DNA of 6,596 bases from an uncultured bacterium (GTDB lineage Bacteria > Planctomycetota > UBA1135 > UBA2386), in NCBI GenBank assembly GCA_938003515.1, contig CALKYL010000416.1, positions 1 through 6,596 of the forward strand. The letters are read 5' to 3'. The notes beneath the pieces were generated by a model, which was given only the letters and a program-made list of their open reading frames with translations, made no database searches and was not told the origin of the DNA. Positions 1 to 5,800 of this stretch are shown here, one piece after another. Position numbers and translations under genes: made by a program. Every line of letters begins with the position of its first letter. Within the stretch, counting starts at the first letter, position 1.

Positions 1-722
1 CGCGCCGCGCTCACGAGCACGGCGTCAGCCTCGTCGCGCTCGAGCACGGCGATCAGCGCCGGCGCCGACTTCTCGTCGGCGAGCCGCGCCAGCGCCTCGA
101 CGGCCTGCAGCCGCACCAGCTCGTGCCCGTCGGTGAGCGCCTCTTCGATCACCGGCCGGTAGGTCGGGTCGCCGACGTGTCCGAGCGCGAGCAGGGCGGC
201 GGCGCGGAGCGCGACCTCCTCCTTGCGGTCGGCCCGCCATTCGCCGCGGGCTCCCGCCGCGAGCGCGTCCTTCGCCGCCGCGTCGCGCAGCCGCGACAGC
301 GCCTCGAGCGCCGCCGAGCGCACGTCGTACGGCGCCATGGCGTAGGTGTAGTCCTCGTCGTCGAGGCCGACGACCGCGACCTCGGCCAGCGCGCGCACGG
401 CCTCGGCGTCGCCGCGCGCGACCAGCGCGTCGAGGATGACGCGCAGGTCGCCCGCCCACGTCGCGTTGCCGAGCCCGGTCGGCGGCAGGAGGTCGTACTT
501 GGCCGCCAGCGAGTCCTTGGTGACGTCCTCCTTGCTGCGGTAGTCGATCTTCCCGCGGCGGTAGAGCTTGAGCCATGCGGCGATCGCCTTGAGCGGTCTG
601 CCGTCGGGGCCCTGGCGAACGGGGCCGGCGACGCGGTCGGAGAGCGCCGTTCGGGCGGATCGCGGCAGGTCGGTGCCGAGATCGATCGCGCCGAGGGCGG
701 CTACGAGGCAGAGGGACAGCAT
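1..722 (-). CDS. HEAT-repeat protein, C-terminus cut by window edge
   Basis: Only the first 240 codons are visible; the gene continues past base 1. The ATG at 722 is the only start available: the frame upstream reaches a TAG at 761-759 with no ATG, GTG or TTG between. Residues 2-13 (LSLCLVAALGAI) are hydrophobic and may be a short export signal, but no basic residue precedes them, so this is uncertain. Residues about 77-118 look like paired helices. From about 132 there are three HEAT/PBS-lyase-like units: around VRSAALEALSRL (134-145), VALRAAALLALGHVGD (170-185) and LVRLQAVEALARLAD (202-216). Each has the usual Ala/Leu helix pattern with Arg and Asp. Such repeats form a superhelical scaffold for protein binding; no catalytic motif is seen. 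It lies downstream of a sigma/anti-sigma pair on the same strand, 106 bp after the anti-sigma stop, so it may be in the same regulon. The specific function is unknown. Confidence 0.85.
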   Translation of the reverse strand, partial: MLSLCLVAALGAIDLGTDLPRSARTALSDRVAGPVRQGPDGRPLKAIAAWLKLYRRGKIDYRSKEDVTKDSLAAKYDLLPPTGLGNATWAGDLRVILDALVARGDAEAVRALAEVAVVGLDDEDYTYAMAPYDVRSAALEALSRLRDAAAKDALAAGARGEWRADRKEEVALRAAALLALGHVGDPTYRPVIEEALTDGHELVRLQAVEALARLADEKSAPALIAVLERDEADAVLVSAA

Positions 723-755
723 CGGATGGGGCGACGGGCGCGGAGGGGACCCCCC

Positions 756-785
756 ATTCTAGCCACGCCGGCGCGTCGGTATCAG
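756..785 (-). promoter_or_regulatory. Possible sigma-70-like promoter for the HEAT-repeat gene
   Basis: On the minus strand, CTGATA (785-780; 4 of 6 matches to TTGACA) lies 18 bp before TAGAAT (761-756; 5 of 6 matches to TATAAT). Transcription would start near 749, giving a leader of about 27 nt. The AT-rich -10 stands out in very GC-rich surroundings. It sits in the 106-bp gap between the anti-sigma stop and the HEAT gene. This is a pattern match only; the gene could also be read through from the sigma operon. Confidence 0.35.
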
Positions 786-828
786 CCGCGCCCCCTCCAA
801 GTGGCGGCGCTGCATCCCCGTCGCAGCG

Positions 829-1989
829 TCAGCGGCGCTCGTGCGAGTGGATCTCGATGCGCAGCTCGACGCGTCCCGAGTCCCCGGTCTGACGGCTGAG
901 CATGCGCAGGAACGCGTCGCGCGATTCGACCTCGCTGCGGGGCGCCACCCAGCTCGGCCCGCACGCGTCCTCCATGAAGAACGTCATGCCCGGCAGCATC
1001 TGCAGCGCCGACGCGTCGTCGGCCCGGCCCAGCACGAAGAACAGCTTGGGGAACACCTCCGGCCGCAGCCGGTTGAGCCGCAGCAGGGCCTCGAGCTCGT
1101 CCTGCGGATCGCTCTCGGGAACGAGCGTGATCGTGCGAGAGACGTCGGCGAGGCGATCGCTGCGCAGCGCCGGCGCGACGATCGTGCGCACCGTGCGCAG
1201 GTCGGGCTGCGACGCGCCGTCGCCGAGCGGCCGCTGCGCGAGCATGTTGACCGCGAAGCGGAGGTCGGCGTCGACCCGGGCGTCGGTGAAGAACAGCCGC
1301 TGCCGATCGCGCAGGTCGAGCAGCAGCTCGGCGAACGCGCGGAACTCGTCGGCGTTCTCGATGGCCTGCTCGACGGCGACGTCCCGCCCGCGCGGATCGT
1401 CGATGCGGCGCAGCGCGTGGGTCACGGCGGCGTGGCGCTGCTCGAGCTGCCGCGCCGTCTCGACGGCCACGAGGTTGAACGTCAGCGGCCGCGTCGCCGA
1501 GATCAGCGGGCTGTCCGAGACGAACACCGTCTCCGGCGTGCGGCGCCGCAGGCCGTACTCGCGTTCCGCGGCGGTCGGTCCGGTCATGGGTGTGCCGGCT
1601 GCGGGGGCGCCGGCCGCCACCATCGCCTCGTCGAGCGGCCGCTCGCGATCCGAGCGCAGGTGCAGCGCCGCCAGCAGCACCGCCGCCGCGGCGGCGGCGC
1701 CGGTCAGCGCGTAGCGCACCTTGGTCAGCACCGGCACCGGCTCGCGGAACACCGCGTCGGGCGTGCCCTCGCCGGAGCGGATGCGGTCCCAGAGGCCCTC
1801 GCGGAAATCGTCGCCGACGCGCGCGGGCGAAAGCCGCAGGGCGAGGCGCTGCGCGGCCTGCAGCTCGGTCCAGAACTCGTGACACGACCGGCACGCCTCG
1901 GCGTGCCGCATGACGACCGCGCGGCGCCCCGAAGGCAGCCGGCCGTCGAGGCATTGCGACAGTTCGAAGCGACAGGTGTTGCAGTTCAT
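829..1989 (-). CDS. Zinc-finger (ZAS-type) transmembrane anti-sigma factor
   Basis: This 386-residue protein is the likely partner of the ECF sigma factor encoded 31 bp upstream. The N-terminus carries an anti-sigma zinc motif: Cys3, then His29-x3-Cys33-x2-Cys36, with a CLDGRL segment (13-18) matching the YLDGEL turn of zf-HC2 domains. Cys6 and Cys13 are extra. Residues about 60-72 (DDFREGLWDRIRS) resemble the helix that follows the zinc fold in such proteins. One membrane span is visible at about 93-111, with a run of six Ala (98-103). Residues 112-386 would lie outside the cytoplasmic membrane; I recognise no family in them. They are charged, probably mostly helical, and contain no further Cys cluster apart from one Cys in EDACGPSW near the C-terminus. 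In known ZAS proteins the cytoplasmic domain sequesters sigma and is released by a redox signal or proteolysis. The start at 1989 places the zinc motif correctly but has no clear Shine-Dalgarno sequence. The stop is TGA. Confidence 0.88.
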   Translation of the reverse strand: MNCNTCRFELSQCLDGRLPSGRRAVVMRHAEACRSCHEFWTELQAAQRLALRLSPARVGDDFREGLWDRIRSGEGTPDAVFREPVPVLTKVRYALTGAAAAAAVLLAALHLRSDRERPLDEAMVAAGAPAAGTPMTGPTAAEREYGLRRRTPETVFVSDSPLISATRPLTFNLVAVETARQLEQRHAAVTHALRRIDDPRGRDVAVEQAIENADEFRAFAELLLDLRDRQRLFFTDARVDADLRFAVNMLAQRPLGDGASQPDLRTVRTIVAPALRSDRLADVSRTITLVPESDPQDELEALLRLNRLRPEVFPKLFFVLGRADDASALQMLPGMTFFMEDACGPSWVAPRSEVESRDAFLRMLSRQTGDSGRVELRIEIHSHERR

Positions 1990-2020
1990 CGGCGGTTGCA
2001 GTCGGTCTCTCGGGTTCGCG

Positions 2021-2581
2021 TCACACCTTGATCAAGCGGCTCACCAGCGACGTGAAGCGTTGGCGCGCGCGGAACAGCCGCGTCGACACCGTCTTGACGG
2101 GGCAGCCCATCACGGCGGCGGCGTCCTCGTAGCTCATCCCTTCGACTTCGCAGAGCAGGAAGGCCTCCCGGAACTTGGTCGGCAGCTCCTGGATGGCCTT
2201 CTCGATGGCCTGCTGCGCCTCCCGCGTCTCGGCGACCTCGTCGGGCCGCGCGCTGCCGCCGTCCGGTGGCGTGAACGGCTGCTCCTCGTCCTTCTGCAGG
2301 TCGCGGAACAGGCTCAGCTTGAACTTGCGCCGGCGCAGCTGGTCGAGGCAGAGGTTGCGCGCCACGCGGAACAGCCAAGGCCGGAACGCCGCGGTCGGCA
2401 CCTGGTTGAGGTGCCGGTACAGCGCCAGGAACGCGTCCTGCGCGACGTCCTCCGCGGCGATCGGGTCCGACAACAGCCGCGTGGCGTAGGACTTCAGGCT
2501 GTCGGCGTGCTCCGCCAGCGCCCGGTGGTAGGCCACCATCGTGACCGGATCGGGCTGGTAGTCCGTGCTCGGCTGGGCCAT
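2021..2581 (-). CDS. ECF-family RNA polymerase sigma factor
   Basis: This 186-residue protein has the two-domain layout and length of sigma-70 family group 4 (ECF) factors. Sigma region 2 spans about 17-86: LLSDPIAAEDVAQDAFLALY (36-55) is region 2.2/2.3, and FRPWLFRVARNLCLDQLRRR (66-85) is region 2.4, which reads the -10. A charged linker covers about 87-120. Sigma region 4 spans about 123-183, with LPTKFREAFLL (133-143) and the recognition helix-turn-helix MSYEDAAAVMGCPVKTVSTR (149-168). I chose the ATG at 2581 because it gives a normal ECF N-terminus. The frame stays open far upstream, but that sequence is antisense to the divergent lipoprotein gene. An ATG at 2539 (Met15) is an alternative; neither start has a good Shine-Dalgarno sequence. 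The anti-sigma gene follows after 31 bp, so the pair is probably co-transcribed and perhaps autoregulated. Confidence 0.93.
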   Translation of the reverse strand: MAQPSTDYQPDPVTMVAYHRALAEHADSLKSYATRLLSDPIAAEDVAQDAFLALYRHLNQVPTAAFRPWLFRVARNLCLDQLRRRKFKLSLFRDLQKDEEQPFTPPDGGSARPDEVAETREAQQAIEKAIQELPTKFREAFLLCEVEGMSYEDAAAVMGCPVKTVSTRLFRARQRFTSLVSRLIKV

Positions 2582-2758
2582 GTCGCGTTGGGACGGGTTC
2601 GGGCGGACGGCTGCGTGCGGGCGGCCGCCCGGAGGGCGGTCCCGGCACTCCGGACAGGGTACACCCCGGGACCAGCCTTCCAGGACGGCGCAGGCGGGGC
2701 GAAACTCCGGCCGTCGGAAAATCCCGCGCCCGGCCGCCTTTCGCCCTATCACCCCTCC
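2582..2758. promoter_or_regulatory. Divergent control region between sigma and lipoprotein genes
   Basis: These 177 bp separate two divergent start codons and must hold both promoters unless the genes are read from elsewhere. A perfect 14-bp palindrome, CGGGCGGCCGCCCG, lies at 2618-2631, 37 bp before the sigma start. It could be an operator or a leader hairpin, but pure-GC palindromes also arise by chance at this composition. I could not settle on a convincing -35/-10 pair on either strand, and neither start codon has a Shine-Dalgarno sequence. Confidence 0.4.
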
Positions 2759-3619
2759 ATGCACCGCCCTCCCACCCTGGGTCGCTTCGCGCCGGTCCTG
2801 GCCCTGGTGGTCGGGGCGTGCGGCGGCGGGCTCGGCTACCGGTCGGTGGCCGAGATCGCCGGGGACCTGCCCGTGCCGCCGGGCGTGCAGCGCATCCGCC
2901 TCGAGATCGAGAACGGCACCCTCGACATCGCCGCCCCCGAGGACCCCGCTCCGGTGGGCATCACCTACCGGGGCGGGGTGCGGCGGGCGGCCAACACCGC
3001 GGCCGACCTCGAGCGCATCGAGGCGCAGCCGATCGCCCTCGAGGCCGCGGTCGACGACGCCGATCCGGCGGTGCTGGTCGTGCGCGGTCCGCGGCTGCCG
3101 GAGGGCGTCGCCGGGGTGATCGGGTTCGAGGCGGGCATCCGCGTGCCGGCCGAAATGCCGCTCGAGGTGGTCGTGCGCGCCAACGGCCACGTGACGATGG
3201 TCGGGCGTCGCGCGCACTCGCGGGTGCGCACCGGCCGCGGGGACCTGCGCTTCGAGCGCTGCGAAGGTGGCGTCGAGGCGCGCACGGGCCAGGGCGTCCT
3301 GATCGCGTTCGGCCATCGGGGGGACCTCGACGTCCGCTCCGACAACGGCGACATGCAGGCGTTCGTCGAGGTGCCGGGCGAGTCCATCACGCTCGACACC
3401 GGCCGCGGCACCGTGCAGTGCCACGTGCCGGAGTCGCTCGCGTTCGAGGTCGACGCGCGGGTCGAGGTCGGCAAGATCGGCAGCGGCTACGACCTGCCGG
3501 TCGCGACCGTCGGCGAGTTCCGCGCGGCGATGGTCGGCCGGCGCAGCGCGGGCACGACCAGGATCGTGCTGCGCTCGGCCAAGGGCCACCTCGCGCTGAT
3601 CCCCCGTAAGTTCGACTGA
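2759..3619 (+). CDS. Lipoprotein with DUF4097-like beta-repeat domain
   Basis: This is a predicted 286-residue exported lipoprotein. The N-terminus has Arg3 and Arg9, a hydrophobic stretch at 10-20, and a lipobox ending VGAC with the lipidated Cys at 21, followed by Gly-Gly-Gly. An early strand, IENGTLDI (50-57), matches the start of DUF4097 (putative adhesin, beta-solenoid-like) domains. Four Gly-rich turns follow at near-regular spacing: RTGRGD (157-162), RTGQGV (175-180), RSDNGD (193-198) and DTGRGT (213-218), that is 18, 18 and 20 residues apart. Between them strands alternate hydrophobic and polar residues, as in stacked beta turns. No catalytic residues are seen. The protein is divergent from an ECF sigma/anti-sigma pair; DUF4097 proteins are often found next to such regulators, so it may belong to that envelope regulon, but this is inference. 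The ATG at 2759 is chosen because it gives the full signal sequence; no Shine-Dalgarno sequence is visible. The stop is TGA. Confidence 0.85.
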   Translation: MHRPPTLGRFAPVLALVVGACGGGLGYRSVAEIAGDLPVPPGVQRIRLEIENGTLDIAAPEDPAPVGITYRGGVRRAANTAADLERIEAQPIALEAAVDDADPAVLVVRGPRLPEGVAGVIGFEAGIRVPAEMPLEVVVRANGHVTMVGRRAHSRVRTGRGDLRFERCEGGVEARTGQGVLIAFGHRGDLDVRSDNGDMQAFVEVPGESITLDTGRGTVQCHVPESLAFEVDARVEVGKIGSGYDLPVATVGEFRAAMVGRRSAGTTRIVLRSAKGHLALIPRKFD

Positions 3620-3623
3620 TGTA

Positions 3624-3653
3624 GCGGCTTCGGTGCCCTCGCCGCGAAGCCGC
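3624..3653 (+). terminator. GC-rich hairpin after the lipoprotein gene
   Basis: GCGGCTTCG at 3624-3632 pairs perfectly with CGAAGCCGC at 3645-3653 (9 bp, loop of 12). It begins 5 bp after the TGA of the lipoprotein gene. No T-run follows, so it is not a classical intrinsic terminator. It may end transcription without a U-tract, block 3' exonucleases, or act on both strands. Confidence 0.5.
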
Positions 3654-3858
3654 GCGACGCGGTTACAAAGCGGCTGCGGCGCGCTAGGGCCCCAGGGACG
3701 GGCCGGTCGGCGCATTCCGGAAATGTCGGCGGGAACCTCACGTCTTCGCCGCCGTCCCGTAGCAACCGTCTCGCCCCCCTGACCCCAGACCCCAAGACGC
3801 CCGCGCTGCGCGGCGGTCCATGGCCGCAACCTGTGGCACGGGTGGAACCGAACCACTC

Positions 3859-4266
3859 ATGACGCTCGGTAAACGCCTGCTCGTCTACTCCGCCCACGAT
3901 CCCGCCGCCGGCCAGCTGACGAAGGTCACCGCGGAGTGGGGTTGCATGGTCTCGGCCTGCAGTTCGCTCGACGAGCTGCGCGGTCGCCTCGAAGGCGCCG
4001 AATTCGACTACGTGCTCGTGCAGCCGTCGGCGGACCTGCAGCGGCTCGTCGCCGAGAACTCGATCGAGGAGACGCTGACCCTGACGCTCGCCGAGATCGA
4101 GAAGCGCCACATCCAGCGGGTGCTGGCGTCGACCGGCGGCAACAAGACGCGCGCGGCGCGCGTCCTCGGCATCGACACGAAGACGCTCTACAACAAGCTG
4201 AAGAGCTACAAGTCGTCCGAGGAGCTGGCGCGCAAGCGCAGCCAGAAATCGGTCTCGAGCCTCTGA
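3859..4266 (+). CDS. Small Fis-type HTH regulator with truncated receiver-like N-terminus
   Basis: From the ATG at 3859 the protein has 135 residues. The N-terminal half (about 6-57) reads like the first half of a response-regulator receiver: strand RLLVYS (6-11), a helix, strand CMVSACS (29-35), helix SLDELRGRL (36-44), strand FDYVLVQPS (49-57). The position where the phospho-acceptor Asp normally ends strand 3 is Gln55, and the second half of the receiver (beta4-alpha5) is absent. The C-terminal part (about 73-117) is a clear NtrC/Fis-type helix-turn-helix (HTH_8): LAEIEKRHIQRVL, then TGGNKTRAARVLGIDTKTLY (92-111) and NKLKSY. A basic, Ser-rich tail ends it. It is probably a DNA-binding protein related to ActR/RegA or NtrC regulators but not switched by phosphorylation. 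Start 3859 is preceded by GGTGGA (3841-3846, 12 nt away). An in-frame ATG at 3820 would add 13 unconserved-looking residues. No operon partner is evident. Confidence 0.82.
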   Translation: MTLGKRLLVYSAHDPAAGQLTKVTAEWGCMVSACSSLDELRGRLEGAEFDYVLVQPSADLQRLVAENSIEETLTLTLAEIEKRHIQRVLASTGGNKTRAARVLGIDTKTLYNKLKSYKSSEELARKRSQKSVSSL

Positions 4267-4313
4267 CGGCCGAGGCCCGCGCGCAGGCCCGAGGAGGGGG
4301 GCGCTGCGGCCCG

Positions 4314-4342
4314 GCGCGCGACCGGCGACAGCCGGCGCGCGC
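4314..4342 (+). terminator. Strong bulged hairpin downstream of the Fis-type gene
   Basis: GCGCGCG (4314-4320) pairs with CGCGCGC (4336-4342), and CCGGC (4322-4326) pairs with GCCGG (4331-4335). Only A4321 is bulged and the loop is GACA. This is a 12-bp all-GC stem 47 bp after the TGA of the upstream gene. No T-run follows, so termination is plausible but unproven; it could equally be a 3'-end stabiliser. Confidence 0.45.
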
Positions 4343-4604
4343 GGCGACCCGGAACGCGACAGTCCCGGAAGACCGGTCCCACAGCGGGAGTTCGCGGGCT
4401 GCTCGCCCCGGCCCGCGGCCCGGCGAAGCGCCGATGCGAACGCGCTTGTTCGCGCGGCGTCGCCTCCGGCCATGCGGCCGTTCCGGTGCAAGGACTTATG
4501 CGAGGCGCCGCGCCGCCGACAATGGCCTGGCGACAGCGCGCGAACCGCACACCGGAACCCGCGACGGGCCTTGATTCGCCGACTTCGATCCTTTGCCTGC
4601 AGTG

Positions 4605-4627
4605 CCCGTCGCGGGTTCTTCTTTTTT
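4605..4627 (+). terminator. Short hairpin plus T-rich tract: terminator or attenuator upstream of prfB
   Basis: CCCG (4605-4608) and CGGG (4612-4615) form a 4-bp stem with a TCG loop, extendable by one G-U pair. TTCTTCTTTTTT (4616-4627) follows at once. This is by far the most T-rich stretch in the window. It ends 62 bp before the prfB start. The stem is short for an efficient intrinsic terminator, so it is a weak call. It could end upstream transcription or attenuate prfB. Confidence 0.35.
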
Positions 4628-4689
4628 GCCGCGCTGCTTTGCGGCGGCGCTGGAAACACCCGCGCCGCGATGCTCAACTGCTCGCCCTC

Positions 4690-5800
4690 ATGGGTCTGCA
4701 AGAGCACCGGGATGTTCTGAAGGCGGCCGACGAGCGGCTCCGATCGCTCAAGGTGGGGCTTTGACTACGTTCGCCGCCACCGCGAGCTGGCCGACATCGA
4801 GCACCGGATGACCCAGCCGGGCTTCTGGGACGACTCGGACAAAGCCCAGAAGATCGTTGCCGAGAAGAAGTTGTGCGTGCAGGTCGTCGAGCCGATCGAC
4901 CGCCTGCAGCGCCTCGTCGAGTACGGTCGCGTGCTGCTCGAGCTCGGGGCCGAGGACCCGGCGGGGGTCGAGCAGGACCTGCGGGAGACCGGCGAGCGCA
5001 TCGAACGCGAGCTCGACGAACTCGAGTTCCAGCTGATGCTCGGGGGCGAGCACGACCCCAGGAACGCGATCGTGACGCTGCAGCCGGGGGCGGGCGGCGT
5101 CGACGCGTCCGACTGGGCCGAGATGCTGCTGCGCATGTACATCAAGTGGGCGGACCAGCACGACTACGAGGTCCAGGAGATGGACTTCCAGAAGGCCGAG
5201 GAGGCGGGCATCAAGAACGCGACGGTGATCGTCAAGGGCCCCTACGCCTACGGCCGGCTCAAGGCCGAACAGGGCGTGCACCGGCTCGTGCGCATCTCGC
5301 CGTTCGACGGCCAGGGCCGGCGGCAGACGTCGTTCGCGTCGGTCGAGGTCGTGCCGGAGCTCGACGACGACCTGTCGGTAGACATCAAGAAGGACGACCT
5401 CAAGGTCGACACGTTCCGCAGCTCCGGCGCCGGCGGCCAGCACGTCAACAAGACGGAGTCGGCGATCCGCATCACGCACATCCCGACCGGCATCGTGGTG
5501 TCCTGCCAGACCGAGCGCAGCCAGCACAAGAACCGCGACTCGGCGATGCGCACGCTGCGCTCGAAGCTCTACCAGCTCGAGCTCGCGAAGCGCGAGGAGG
5601 AGCTGGCGAAGTTCTACGGCGACCGCGGCTCGATCAGCTGGGGCAACCAGATCCGCAGCTACGTGCTGCAGCCCTACCAGATGTGCAAGGACCTGCGCAC
5701 CGACGTCGAGACGAGCGACGTCGAGGGCGTGCTCGACGGGGACCTCGACTCGTTCATCGAGGGCTACCTGAAGAAGAAGAAGGAGGAGGGCAAGACGTGA
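4690..5800 (+). CDS. prfB: Peptide chain release factor 2, with +1 programmed frameshift
   Basis: RF2 recognises UGA and UAA in the ribosomal A site and triggers release of the finished protein. Frame 0 starts at ATG 4690 and runs 24 codons to an in-frame TGA at 4762-4764. Skipping T4762 continues as GAC TAC (Asp25-Tyr26) to the TGA at 5798-5800, giving 369 residues against 365 in E. coli. The GFWDD segment (44-48) matches the family's N-terminal domain. The codon-reading SPF tripeptide, diagnostic of RF2, is at 203-205 (RLVRISPFD). The catalytic GGQ is at 248-250 (SGAGGQHVNKTESA); its Gln is normally methylated by PrmC. Ser244 occupies the site of E. coli K-12 Thr246; Ala or Ser is the usual residue. 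Start 4690 gives 24 codons before the shift (25 in E. coli) but has no Shine-Dalgarno sequence, and the frame stays open upstream to 4486. ATG 4808 is internal. The gene overlaps purH by 4 bp. Confidence 0.95.
4751..4766 (+). promoter_or_regulatory. prfB: prfB programmed +1 frameshift site
   Basis: The sequence AGGTGGGGCTTTGACT contains the known prfB recoding elements. These are a Shine-Dalgarno-like AGGTGG (4751-4756), the slippery CTT (4759-4761), the in-frame TGA stop (4762-4764) and a following C (4765) that weakens termination. In E. coli the site is AGGGGGTATCTTTGAC; here the spacer between AGGTGG and CTT is 2 nt rather than 3. When RF2 is scarce the ribosome pauses at UGA, slips from CUU to UUU, and makes full-length RF2. 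When RF2 is abundant the 24-residue peptide is released. This is an autoregulatory loop. Confidence 0.95.
5781..5790 (+). promoter_or_regulatory. Strong ribosome-binding site for purH inside the prfB end
   Basis: AGGAGGAGGG contains two overlapping AGGAGG cores. The second (5784-5789) lies 7 nt before the GTG at 5797, an ideal spacing. It supports the GTG start of purH. It is also the only strong Shine-Dalgarno sequence before any gene in this window, and it encodes Lys/Glu residues of the RF2 tail. Confidence 0.85.

Larger units (their letters stand above)
4267..4689. other. Gene-free, hairpin-rich stretch before prfB
   Basis: These 423 bp hold no gene I can support: open frames here have no recognisable product and disagree with each other. 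Several inverted repeats are present: a strong one at 4314-4342, GCGAAC/GTTCGC at 4436-4453 (loop of 6), CGGCC/GGCCG at 4467-4480 (loop of 4), and a short hairpin with a T-rich tract at 4605-4627. No tRNA, tmRNA, RNase P or riboswitch consensus was recognised. The prfB promoter should lie here, but I could not identify a convincing one. Confidence 0.5.

Noticed and set aside
1680..1700. GCC/GGC-rich repeat and palindrome
   Set aside because: It encodes the Ala run of the anti-sigma membrane span; codon bias explains it.
3715..3722. TTCCGGAA palindrome upstream of the Fis-type gene
   Set aside because: An 8-bp palindrome is too short to distinguish from chance, and no second copy or promoter pairing was seen.
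3834..3848. Sigma-54-like promoter beginning TGGCACG
   Set aside because: The -24 half is perfect, but the -12 half reads GAAC instead of TTGC, and it lies too close to the ATG at 3859 to leave a normal leader.
782..3856. Long open frames in other frames and on the opposite strand over the sigma, anti-sigma and lipoprotein genes, some over 380 codons
   Set aside because: They are Arg/Ala/Pro-rich or low-complexity products of high-GC antisense or off-frame reading. The overlapping frames carry recognisable domains (zinc finger, sigma regions 2 and 4, lipobox and Gly-turn repeats).
2582..3856. N-terminal extension of the sigma factor to a start far upstream (611 residues)
   Set aside because: The extension is antisense to the lipoprotein gene, and ECF factors of about 186 residues are complete without it.
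3820..3858. Earlier ATG for the Fis-type regulator
   Set aside because: It adds 13 residues before the first predicted strand and has no better ribosome-binding site. It remains possible but is less likely than 3859.
4486..4689. N-terminal extension of prfB from upstream in-frame ATG codons
   Set aside because: The 68 extra residues do not resemble any RF2, while the ATG at 4690 gives the expected 24 codons before the frameshift.
4267..4689. Possible tRNA, tmRNA, 6S RNA or RNase P RNA
   Set aside because: None of the conserved sequence blocks of these RNAs was found by reading the region.
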